The notes under the pieces were generated by a model, which was given only the letters and a program-made list of their open reading frames with translations, did no database searches and was not told where the DNA came from. Below are positions 18,295 to 26,549 of a stretch of DNA of 55,037 nt, in pieces. How positions within the stretch are numbered: position 1 is the stretch's first letter; the number at the start of each line of letters is the position of its first letter. The position numbers and the translations under genes were made by a program. The stretch covers positions 1-55,037 of the forward strand of contig CAINGU010000059.1 of the NCBI GenBank assembly GCA_903848645.1, read 5' to 3'. Source of the DNA: an uncultured cyanobacterium. GTDB taxonomy: Bacteria; Cyanobacteriota; Cyanobacteriia; Cyanobacteriales; Nostocaceae.

Positions 18295-20679
18295 TTATAC
18301 CTCGTCTTCCCCAATTATCGGCAGTAAATGTTCATATAACTGCATCGCTTGTAAACAGTTATTAATTCCCGCAACGGCTGTATTATATTCCTCAATTTTA
18401 CCCGCAACTTGACTCAACAAACGTTGATTGTTAGCAATCTTTTCCTCAACTTCCTGTTGCAAAGTTTTCTCTAAATAAGCACGCGCATGAGGATATTGTT
18501 GTAATATCTCATCTGCTTGTTTTTCCCCCATTGGTAACAACTGAGTTTTGATAGTTTGGTTAATAGTTTGACGGAAAGATTGACGAATAGTATGAGAAAC
18601 TTTCGGTTCAAAGTCTAACTTTAATAATTGTCTAATTGCAGGTTCAGCTTCTATTATACTTTCTGCGTCATAACCTTGAGAAGTTTGTTCTAACACTTGT
18701 CGAAATTGATAGATAGAAAATGTTCCTTCATTATAAAATCTAGGACTTTCGCGTACAAATCTATCACACTCGACTCTAGCAGTATTTACCAAAGCTTGAG
18801 AAACTTGTTTTTCTAGCACTTTTACCTGTGCTTCTATTCCTCCATCATTCCCTAATAAGCGATACAATTGACGGTAATATTCTGATTTTCTAATCTTTAT
18901 CATTAACTGTTGGAACAGATTAGCAATTACTTGTTGACAAGACTCTATTAAAATGTCTTCCAACTGATTTGATAAGTAATAAAAAGCCTCTACCAAAATA
19001 GCTAATAAAGGTGCAGTTGCGTTACGAGGATGACTTAAAGTTGCGCGACGATAAGCTTCTGCAACGGAAAAGGTATCAAGTAATTCATCAAGACGACGAA
19101 TCATCCGTGATTGTAATTGTCGAAAGTCTGTTTCAAATTCTTCGCAATTATTATTAATTAATCTGTTAACTTCATCATGAATATGTTGATGAAAATCCCT
19201 CCCTACTTGCTGGAGTTGCTGATTTAATCTTTGCAACTCATATTCTTTCATACTCTCAATTTCTCGCGGTTGACTATCTAAGTCAATTTGCACACTTTGA
19301 TAGTGTTTTTTGAGTTTGATACAAATATTTTCTAAATCATCTGCGAGGTTTTTGAATAATTGGGGACGTTTTTCTTCTGTGAGATAGCGAGTAATCGAAG
19401 TGCGAAATTCTTCAATTCCACTATCTTGAATTAATTGGTTAATTAATGGTGTTCCCTGTTCGCTTAAAATTCTCACATAGTTGTCATTAGAAGTTTCATA
19501 ACCATGAAGGGAAATTCTAAATTGACTGGGAGAAAGTTTACCTGAAGCAACGCAGTAATTATTAAAAGCATAAACAAATTGTGGTGTTTCTTCTTTCCCA
19601 TTTAAACCTTTAACACTTTCTGCAAAAATCGAATCTAATCCAAATCTATCTAATCGCGTTGTCTGTTTAAGTTGACTTCCATAAAAACCTAACAAACCAC
19701 TGGTTTTATAAACCCTAGAAGTATCTCGAAATTGGCTATTAATTAAATCTTCTAAACGTTGTCTAAGTTGATTATTGTACCAAGTTTCATCAATGCGATT
19801 AAAGATATAAAAAACTCTGTCTCTTATCCCTGCATTTTCCCGCATTGTTTGTAACAGTTCAGTTTCTTCCTTTGTCATATCTCCTGCTGACGCAGGTTTG
19901 AGAACACAGACTACCGCTGATGTATCTGAATGTTGAATTTTTTGATATGTTAATTGTGCATCTTTTTCGACTGGTGCATCAATTCCTGGTGTGTCTATAA
20001 TGACGTTACCATCTTCTAAAAGGGGATGATAACAATAATATTCAATTCGTTTCAAAACCGCGCTATTACTACCTCTGCGTGCATATCCTGCGGCTTCTTT
20101 GAGGTTCGTAAAATTAAATTGTTCCATTGAATAGGTCGCATTATTAATTGTATTAATGCGATCTCGGTTTGTGACATATCCTTCTAATAGTAAAATTAAT
20201 GCTTTTGCTTGTTTTCCTCGTTCTGATTTACTCTCTCCTCCTTCTTGTTGAATAATTGCTGTACAACCTTGATGTAATAAATCAACTACATCTTGTTTAT
20301 TGATATTTTCTACGGTATTAAATCCCAATTGTTGACACAAAAATACCGCTTGTTCTTGAATTTCTGCTTCACTCAAAAAGGTTAAAACAACTCTTTCTGA
20401 ATCTACAGGTGCATATTCAATTTTACATTCTGTACCCGTTGCGTGTCCTTCTGCACTATATAACAATTCCCTCTCTAATAGGGCATTAATCAACATGGAT
20501 TTACCCGCACTAAAAGCACCAGCAAACACAATTTCAAACTTGGGAGAAACTGCTTTATCCAAAGAAATTTGTACAGATGTAATATCTTGAGAACGCAAAG
20601 CCGCTTCTTGGTGTAGAAGTTGGAGAATAGACTCAACTTGTGCTTGCAATTGCTGACACTGGGGCATTAAACTTGACAT
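18295..20679 (-). CDS. Dynamin-like large GTPase
   Basis: A 794-residue protein. The N-terminal GTPase domain has G1 GAFSAGKS (54-61), G2 region TGTE (81-84), G3 DTPGIDAP (about 220) and G4 NRID (about 290). Long helical stalk segments rich in Gln, Leu and Arg follow. A hydrophobic stretch (ATAPLLAILVEAFYYLSNQLEDILI, about 555-580) could be a membrane-binding paddle. Bacterial dynamin-like proteins remodel membranes by nucleotide-dependent assembly, and cyanobacterial members are mostly uncharacterised. It is not paired with a second dynamin here. It may share a transcript with the downstream KGK gene. Confidence 0.88.
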   Translation of the reverse strand: MSSLMPQCQQLQAQVESILQLLHQEAALRSQDITSVQISLDKAVSPKFEIVFAGAFSAGKSMLINALLERELLYSAEGHATGTECKIEYAPVDSERVVLTFLSEAEIQEQAVFLCQQLGFNTVENINKQDVVDLLHQGCTAIIQQEGGESKSERGKQAKALILLLEGYVTNRDRINTINNATYSMEQFNFTNLKEAAGYARRGSNSAVLKRIEYYCYHPLLEDGNVIIDTPGIDAPVEKDAQLTYQKIQHSDTSAVVCVLKPASAGDMTKEETELLQTMRENAGIRDRVFYIFNRIDETWYNNQLRQRLEDLINSQFRDTSRVYKTSGLLGFYGSQLKQTTRLDRFGLDSIFAESVKGLNGKEETPQFVYAFNNYCVASGKLSPSQFRISLHGYETSNDNYVRILSEQGTPLINQLIQDSGIEEFRTSITRYLTEEKRPQLFKNLADDLENICIKLKKHYQSVQIDLDSQPREIESMKEYELQRLNQQLQQVGRDFHQHIHDEVNRLINNNCEEFETDFRQLQSRMIRRLDELLDTFSVAEAYRRATLSHPRNATAPLLAILVEAFYYLSNQLEDILIESCQQVIANLFQQLMIKIRKSEYYRQLYRLLGNDGGIEAQVKVLEKQVSQALVNTARVECDRFVRESPRFYNEGTFSIYQFRQVLEQTSQGYDAESIIEAEPAIRQLLKLDFEPKVSHTIRQSFRQTINQTIKTQLLPMGEKQADEILQQYPHARAYLEKTLQQEVEEKIANNQRLLSQVAGKIEEYNTAVAGINNCLQAMQLYEHLLPIIGEDEV

Positions 20680-20797
20680 AGGAAGTAGTAAACAAGGTGC
20701 ATAAGTATTGTAATACTACTTATCACCATTTAGCTACATCATCCCCAACGCACCACGAGTCAATTGAGAATAGTTGGTTAATTTAGGCTGTGCTGTG

Positions 20798-21391
20798 CTA
20801 GTTACTTAAATTGCAAAGTAATAAAGAATTTAAAACTAATAACTCAGCATTATCGCTAGACAACTCTAAATAGTGAAAATTCTTGTAATTTATATCATTA
20901 CCCAAATTAACAAAGTCCAATTTTTGATAAAATTTCTCTGCTTTTTTCACAGAATGTAAACCTATCCTACCTTCAAATCCTAAGTCAATACTAAATGCAA
21001 CTGCGAATGTTATTAAAGTTGTTCCTATTCCTTTGTATTGAGGTGAAATATTAATATCTGTGCGATTCCACGGAGCTACAGTTAATATATTCAAATAAAC
21101 TAAATTTTTACCCAATTCTAATATTGATGGACCAGGAAAATAAAAGCCAATTATACCTTGAGTAACTAAGTTGTATTCCAGTGCATAGAATTTTAAATAT
21201 GGTTTTTCGTGTAAATATTTGCTAAGTTCTAAATCTTTGTCCCAGCAGTTATTCTGTTGAAGTTCAGGTTTCCAAGATAATTCTATTTCTTCAAGATGCT
21301 TCTGAGATAAAGGTAAAATTTTTGCATCAACATATTTATTGTCAAAACATTGTAATATCTTTAAATTTTCTTGCATCATGTTAATAATCAT
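20798..21391 (-). CDS. GNAT-like N-acetyltransferase
   Basis: A 197-residue protein. The segment ILTVAPWNRTDINISPQYKGIGTTLITFAV matches GNAT motif A, with the acyl-CoA-binding Q-x-x-G-x-G (QYKGIG), preceded by a beta strand. SVKKAEKFYQKLDFV is a typical motif B. The N-terminal third (with WDKDLELSKYL) is less conserved. The substrate is unknown. Three in-frame Met codons occur at the start (21391 and two within the next six codons) without a clear ribosome site, so the true start may be slightly shorter. Confidence 0.75.
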   Translation of the reverse strand: MIINMMQENLKILQCFDNKYVDAKILPLSQKHLEEIELSWKPELQQNNCWDKDLELSKYLHEKPYLKFYALEYNLVTQGIIGFYFPGPSILELGKNLVYLNILTVAPWNRTDINISPQYKGIGTTLITFAVAFSIDLGFEGRIGLHSVKKAEKFYQKLDFVNLGNDINYKNFHYLELSSDNAELLVLNSLLLCNLSN

Positions 21392-21712
21392 ACCCGTGAA
21401 TAAATAAATTTGTTAAAAACAATCAATAAGTCCTAAAAATTTCTTTAAGGTTTACCATTGCGTGTTTTATATTTCTTCACATGGTTATTTCTAAGTTTAG
21501 TTGCTATATACAGCGGTTTCCGCTCTTATGAGGTACAAAGTTGAATCATGAAACTCTTGTAGTGCGGGCATCTTGCCCGCTAATGGTGTACCTCATAACA
21601 TCGGGAAGTGCTGTATGAATAAAATAGTGAAAAAAGTCATGTTCCAACAGTTACTTTTGTCACTAATTACCCTAAATATCGTAATATTACTTATTATATC
21701 ATGATAATTGAT
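21392..21712. other. Intergenic region holding palindromic element copy B
   Basis: The gap between the GNAT gene and the U32 gene is occupied at 21509-21615 by the dispersed palindromic element. The flanks are AT-rich without recognisable genes. Confidence 0.6.
21509..21615. mobile_element. Dispersed palindromic element (TACAGC...GCTGTA), copy B
   Basis: A 107-bp element with ends TACAGCGGTTTCCGCTC and GGAAGTGCTGTA. Its core CTTGTAGTGCGGGCATCTTG then CCCGC is the uninterrupted reverse complement of the modules in copies A and C. This appears to be the full-length basic form of the family. Confidence 0.75.
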
Positions 21713-24199
21713 CTACATCATCCCTAAAGCTCCACGAGTTACACCTAGTTGGTTTTGTAACTTCAATTCTTGCCAAAGTTGAGAACCTGTAATTTCTCCT
21801 TGGAGAAGTTGATAATAATGATGTATTATTTTTTGCATTTGTTCCGGTGTTTCGTTAACAAATTCAATACGGAACTGATGTAAACCCAATCCTATCAAAC
21901 GTTGCACGTATTCTGCTCCAGTTTGTGCTGTAGCGTTATATACTGTATTTCTACATCCTGCGTCTGCTTTGAGAATGTGTTCACTACCTATCCTATCTCT
22001 AATTGTGACCGCTTGTGTATCGCAAGGTCTACCGCAATTGGTATAATCTGTTCCTACAGATAAGAAAGCGCAAAATACACAATGTTCCATGTGAAACATG
22101 GGTATATGTTGATGAATTGTCACTTCAAAGTTTTGCGCTGGATAATGTGTGATTAAATCTTCGAGTTGATTAATATTTAAATCGTAAGATGCTGTTAATC
22201 TTTCTAAATTAAAGCGGTTTTTAAAGTAATCTGCTGTTAAGGGGTTAGCGATATTTAGAGAGAAATCACCAACACATCTTTCTGTGGCAAAATATTCTAA
22301 TTGATCATAATTTCTAATTAAATAACCATCAGCCTGGGAAGCGAGAACTTGTTTTAAAATCCAGGTTTCTCCAGGTTTGGTTATTCGAGGTGGTGCGACA
22401 AAGATGCTAATTTCTTTTGTACATTCTCGCACTATTTTTACTGCTTCCTTATAGTTGCGAGGATCTTCAAATTCGCAATATATTGTTTTGATATCTGCTG
22501 TTAATACGGCTTTTAATTGTTGGATGTTTCTGACTAAAACAATCAGAGAAGGAGAAGCGGGAATTGCTGTAGATTGAGAACTAATTAAATCTTGCCATTT
22601 TCCCTGATGATTTAATTCCCAAAGTTTGGGTCTACTTCTTAATTCCTCTAATTTGCTGACTATTTCCCGACGCATTCGGTTTAACTCACTCACGGGTAAC
22701 ATAATATTACCGTTGAGGTTATTTATAAACGTGTCTAAATGAAAAGGTGTATTTCCTAACCTGCCAAATTGTTCTTTTAATCTTTCTGTAGAGAGAGGTT
22801 TGGTATGTGCTTCAGCTATCAATATTTCTGATTCTACTTGAACTATATTCCAAGATTGATCACGGGATATAGCTATTAATTTTTCGCCAATTTCTCCATG
22901 CACTTCTATATTAATTGGTCTGGTAAATTGGGGATGTTCTCCAGTATAACTTTGACGGATTTGTTTATCTAATACAGGATCATTTGTTTTCCAAACTTTA
23001 TCACCTATGTGAATATTATGGAAATTTAAATCGTTTCTACCAAAAGTTAATATTACATCTCGACCATTGGGAATAACTGCATATATTCTTCCTCCTTCTT
23101 CCCTCGTTTCTGGATGTCCACAATCAAAAACAATTCCGTCTCCCGGTTTAACAGGTGCTTCTAATTTCACTGCTATTTCTGCATTTCTAATTCGGGTAAC
23201 TTCTCCTAAATAAACACCGCGTTTTTTGCCAAATCTGGCGTGAACTAATTCTTGATTATTAATTCCCTCAAACCAACCTGTATATAGTCCGCGAGAAAAT
23301 GCCATTTCTAAATTATATTGGTCTTTTTCTCGACTAGAAAACGTCTCTACATTTGTTTCTAATAGTTGATTTAAAGCTTGACGATAAACGCGAGTTACGT
23401 TAGCAACATATTCCGGTGCTTTCAAACGTCCTTCAATTTTTAAAGAAGTCACTCCTGATTTAAATAACTCTGGTAAAACTTCCAACCCTGCTAAATCTTG
23501 AGGACTTAATAAATATTTGCGATTACCTAAATTAACAACTTCTCCATTTGCAATTAAATCATAAGGCATTCTGCAAGCTTGAGCGCATTCTCCCCGATTT
23601 GCGGAACGTCCTCCCAATGCTTCGCTAGTTAAACATTGTCCAGAATATGCAACGCACAAAGCACCGTGAACGAAAACTTCTAAAGGTAAGGAAGTATTTT
23701 TTTGAGATATTTGTTGTTGAATTTTATTAATTTCCGAAATCGAACATTCTCGCGCTAAAACTACCAATTGACAACCCAAAGATTGAGCAAATTCTACCCC
23801 CGCAGCACTGGTAATAGTCATTTGCGTTGAAGCGTGAATGGGAAAGTCGGGGGAAAGATGACGAATCAGCCGACAAATACCCACGTCTTGAACGATAACA
23901 GCATCAACACCCGCAGAAATGATGGTTTTGAGGTATTGCTGTGCTTCCGTTAGTTCCTGGGGAAAAATGAGGGTATTCAGAGTGATATAACCTTTGACTC
24001 CCCGCAGGTGCAGAAATTCCATTAATTCGGGTAAGTCTGCTTCTGTGAAATTCTCAGCCCGCATTCTCGCGTTAAACTTTTCTAAACCAAAGTAAATCGC
24101 ATCTGCACCATTTTCTACTGCGGCTTGAGCGCATTCCCAGTTACCCGCAGGTGCTAGGAGTTCGGGAATTTTGAGGGTAGGGGTGGAGATGCTTGTCAT
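21713..24199 (-). CDS. U32 peptidase-family protein with DUF3656 (RlhA-like)
   Basis: An 828-residue protein. The N-terminal half carries the U32 signature EVFVHGALCVAYSGQCLTS, with further cysteines in RGECAQACRMPY. The central part matches the DUF3656-type insertion (ARFGKKRGVYLGEVTRI). The C-terminal half repeats a TIM-barrel-like region with a second cysteine cluster (MEHCVFCAFLS...NCGRPCD). U32 proteins such as E. coli RlhA and TrhP act in RNA hydroxylation rather than as simple proteases. The four-cysteine pattern fits an Fe-S or metal site. An RlhA-like rRNA-modifying role is therefore inferred from family knowledge only. Confidence 0.88.
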   Translation of the reverse strand: MTSISTPTLKIPELLAPAGNWECAQAAVENGADAIYFGLEKFNARMRAENFTEADLPELMEFLHLRGVKGYITLNTLIFPQELTEAQQYLKTIISAGVDAVIVQDVGICRLIRHLSPDFPIHASTQMTITSAAGVEFAQSLGCQLVVLARECSISEINKIQQQISQKNTSLPLEVFVHGALCVAYSGQCLTSEALGGRSANRGECAQACRMPYDLIANGEVVNLGNRKYLLSPQDLAGLEVLPELFKSGVTSLKIEGRLKAPEYVANVTRVYRQALNQLLETNVETFSSREKDQYNLEMAFSRGLYTGWFEGINNQELVHARFGKKRGVYLGEVTRIRNAEIAVKLEAPVKPGDGIVFDCGHPETREEGGRIYAVIPNGRDVILTFGRNDLNFHNIHIGDKVWKTNDPVLDKQIRQSYTGEHPQFTRPINIEVHGEIGEKLIAISRDQSWNIVQVESEILIAEAHTKPLSTERLKEQFGRLGNTPFHLDTFINNLNGNIMLPVSELNRMRREIVSKLEELRSRPKLWELNHQGKWQDLISSQSTAIPASPSLIVLVRNIQQLKAVLTADIKTIYCEFEDPRNYKEAVKIVRECTKEISIFVAPPRITKPGETWILKQVLASQADGYLIRNYDQLEYFATERCVGDFSLNIANPLTADYFKNRFNLERLTASYDLNINQLEDLITHYPAQNFEVTIHQHIPMFHMEHCVFCAFLSVGTDYTNCGRPCDTQAVTIRDRIGSEHILKADAGCRNTVYNATAQTGAEYVQRLIGLGLHQFRIEFVNETPEQMQKIIHHYYQLLQGEITGSQLWQELKLQNQLGVTRGALGMM

Positions 24200-24273
24200 T
24201 TTGGTTAAGTCGAGGTTATGTCAGTTTATAGATTGTATCTAAATTGGGGGGTGATTGTGGGGAAATAACGCAG

Positions 24274-25023
24274 TTACAAAATTTGATGAATACTCTCAAC
24301 AACCTGCTCAATAAAGTTAACTGCATCATTAACCATTGATTCATCAATATTCAAGCGATTTCCTAAGCCATAAGTAGGATCTATATCTGCTTCATGAGCT
24401 ATTTTATTTCTGCGATAAACGATAGAATTTAATTGTTGCTTCACATCTTTAGCTGTTCTACTTATTTTCTTAGCTACTTCATCCCATAACGGCTGATTGG
24501 ATATATACCTAATTGCATCAGCAATACTATCTGGTGTTTGAAAACTTAATTTACTAAACTCTTTTCTCAGTTCATTTTCTAACCATAAGTTATTATTTAA
24601 TTGCTCTAAAAGCATATTAGCAATAACAGGCATTAAATCGGGAATGTGATGACACTGTTGTAAAAAATCATCACCATGATTTTGCTGTATCTCACTCTCT
24701 ATCCAAGAAGCAATATCTATGGCTATTTTTCTATCTTCACGCGCACTACCAAGAGAAACTTTAAACTTTGAAAAATTTGATTTAGTAGCATTACGATTCA
24801 CTGCTGGTTCAGGACGTGTTCCGCGATGAATTTCCAGCATACCCAATGTTACAACCTCATGGACATAATAATCCAAAGCACTCACACTCAGAACTAGAGC
24901 AGATCGTAAAATATCTGAAATATCAAGAGCAGCGGTAGCTTGAGCTTTGATAGAGTTATGCAGAGAAATTAAATCCCGAACGCGCTGAATACTAATACGA
25001 AATTGATCAAGGGCTGACTGCAT
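24274..25023 (-). CDS. HEPN-domain protein (RiboL-PSP-HEPN/MAE-type), putative RNase
   Basis: Taken from ATG 25023 (249 residues); an upstream TTG at 25041 would add six residues. The all-helical sequence begins with an N-terminal HEPN pattern, DILRSALVLSVSALDYYVHEVV. Near the C-terminus it has RNKIAHEAD, the R-x4-H motif (Arg205, His210 in ATG numbering) that forms the catalytic site of HEPN ribonucleases. The HEPN subgroup name is from memory. The gene overlaps the end of the ParA-like gene by 17 bp, indicating translational coupling. HEPN RNases commonly serve as toxins or antiphage effectors. A function with the ATPase is inferred, not shown. Confidence 0.75.
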   Translation of the reverse strand: MQSALDQFRISIQRVRDLISLHNSIKAQATAALDISDILRSALVLSVSALDYYVHEVVTLGMLEIHRGTRPEPAVNRNATKSNFSKFKVSLGSAREDRKIAIDIASWIESEIQQNHGDDFLQQCHHIPDLMPVIANMLLEQLNNNLWLENELRKEFSKLSFQTPDSIADAIRYISNQPLWDEVAKKISRTAKDVKQQLNSIVYRRNKIAHEADIDPTYGLGNRLNIDESMVNDAVNFIEQVVESIHQIL

Positions 25024-26068
25024 AACTGGATGATAATGCAATAATTTTGTCTGCTAAATGGGAAAATGTTGTTTTAAATTCGTCTTGCTTTTTTTGATTG
25101 GCTTCTAAAACTATACCGTGTTGGTCTAACTGTTCAGGTGTTAGGGCATAAATTGGCGTGCAGTGTTGCTGTGATAAAGCAATTAAACTGTTAAAGTTAG
25201 AAATTTTTGTCATGGTAAAACTACAATTTATACCTTGTTCAGTATAAACTTGATTAGGTAATAATAAATTATTTTTCTCCAGAACCGGTTTTAACTTATT
25301 CGTAACTGTATTTTCTACTTTTTCTATCCATGTTTGAAATGCTTTTGTTTCTTTACCTCTGATAATTCTATAGTTTTGAACTATAGTGCCTAAAAATTTC
25401 AAACTAAATTCAGGAAATGGATAGTTTGCTTCTTTCAATATAGGGTTTTTGCTTGCCTTTCTTGCCCAAGCACACCATTTTGGTAAAATTCTAGCTAGAG
25501 AATCTATTGCCATTACTGAAAAGAAATCAGCAGTTGTTGGAACTAAGAAAAAATCACTAATCATTAATAAATTTTGATTTATTGCTCCTAAACTGGGACT
25601 CATATCAATTAAAATGTAGTCAGCATTAAATTTATTAGCAGTTTTTTCTAAAAGATCAGAAATCGCACCTGGTAAGTTTTTAAGTGCATGAATTGATCCA
25701 GTAAGTTCTTGAGCTATACCTAATGTTACTTCGTATTCAGCAAAGCCCACATGACCAGGTAACAAAAATAGACCTTCTTGACCTTCAATCTGAATACAAT
25801 CTACAGCTTCAATAGCTCTTGGTTGTGACTCAAAAGCAGGAGCTAAACCAGTTTTAATATTGGAATGTGTATTGTAAATTGTTTCTATTCTTGCTTCATC
25901 GTCTTCTGTTTCTTCTTTTAGAGCCATCCCTGTAAGATTACATTGCGGGTCTGTATCTACAAGGATAACTCTTTTTCCCTTTGAAGCAAGCATCCAACCT
26001 AAGTTAAAAGTAGTGGTGGTTTTGCTAACACCACCTTTGTGATTAAACAAGGCAATTTTTTGAACCAT
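25007..26068 (-). CDS. ParA/MinD-family ATPase coupled to a HEPN protein
   Basis: A 353-residue protein with a deviant Walker A KGGVSKTT (11-18), the A' motif DTDPQCNLT (38-46) and a switch-II/Walker-B region ILIDMSPSLGAINQN (about 152-166). It lacks the N-terminal DNA-binding domain of plasmid-type ParA, and no ParB or centromere-like repeat is adjacent. The central and C-terminal parts are longer than in classical MinD. Because its 3' end overlaps the HEPN gene, the two form a two-gene unit. The ATPase may control, localise or sense for the nuclease. The gene starts about 280 bp from tRNA-Met. Confidence 0.88.
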   Translation of the reverse strand: MVQKIALFNHKGGVSKTTTTFNLGWMLASKGKRVILVDTDPQCNLTGMALKEETEDDEARIETIYNTHSNIKTGLAPAFESQPRAIEAVDCIQIEGQEGLFLLPGHVGFAEYEVTLGIAQELTGSIHALKNLPGAISDLLEKTANKFNADYILIDMSPSLGAINQNLLMISDFFLVPTTADFFSVMAIDSLARILPKWCAWARKASKNPILKEANYPFPEFSLKFLGTIVQNYRIIRGKETKAFQTWIEKVENTVTNKLKPVLEKNNLLLPNQVYTEQGINCSFTMTKISNFNSLIALSQQHCTPIYALTPEQLDQHGIVLEANQKKQDEFKTTFSHLADKIIALSSSYAVSP

Positions 26069-26285
26069 TGTAATTATTCTAGTAAGGACACTGTTTAATA
26101 ACCTGTATTGCTTAAATATAGTCTATCAAAAATAAATATATACTCTGCACCTATAGGCATGATTTCATTTGAAGTATTTTACTCTTATTCTTTATCGTGC
26201 TGATATTTGTTCACAAAAAATAACTTCAAAAAACACCAAAAAACCCACAAAAAAGCAGATATGCAAAACTACTGCCCTAACGTAC

Positions 26286-26310
26286 TAAAAAAGCGGGCTA
26301 TAATCCCGCT
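26286..26310 (-). terminator. Intrinsic terminator after tRNA-Met
   Basis: On the reverse strand AGCGGG/CCCGCT (26310-26305/26297-26292) encloses a 7-base loop and is followed by six T (26292-26287). It lies between tRNA-Met and the ParA-like gene, so that gene needs its own promoter. Confidence 0.75.
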
Positions 26311-26347
26311 ATTAGCAATGAAATATTAAATTTTTGAAATTTCAAAA

Positions 26348-26421
26348 TGGCTCAGGTCAGATTTGAACTGACGACCCCAGGCTTATGAGTCCCGTACTCT
26401 AACCAACTGAGCTACTGAGCC
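26348..26421 (-). tRNA. tRNA-Met (anticodon CAT), probably elongator
   Basis: A full cloverleaf on the reverse strand. The acceptor stem is GGCTCAG/CTGAGCC with discriminator A, the D arm is GCTC...GAGT, and the anticodon is CAT (26387-26385). The T arm is GTCAG-TTCAAAT-CTGAC. The G-C first pair excludes an initiator with the usual 1-72 mismatch. The alternative tRNA-Ile2 (lysidine-modified CAT) cannot be fully excluded. The anticodon stem has an A-G mismatch next to the loop (positions 31-39). Confidence 0.9.
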
Positions 26422-26549
26422 ACGTTGTTTTATCAACTTATATTAAGATAGCATACTAATTTGCATTTGACAACTATCAATTTCCAAATTCCTACCTCAA
26501 AAATCAAAAGAGGGAGGTAAACTCCCTCAATTAACCAGACAATCAGCAA

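Noticed and set aside
25007-26068. Chromosome or plasmid partition locus (parAB)
   Set aside because: No ParB, no centromere-like repeats, no replication gene; the partner gene is a HEPN protein.
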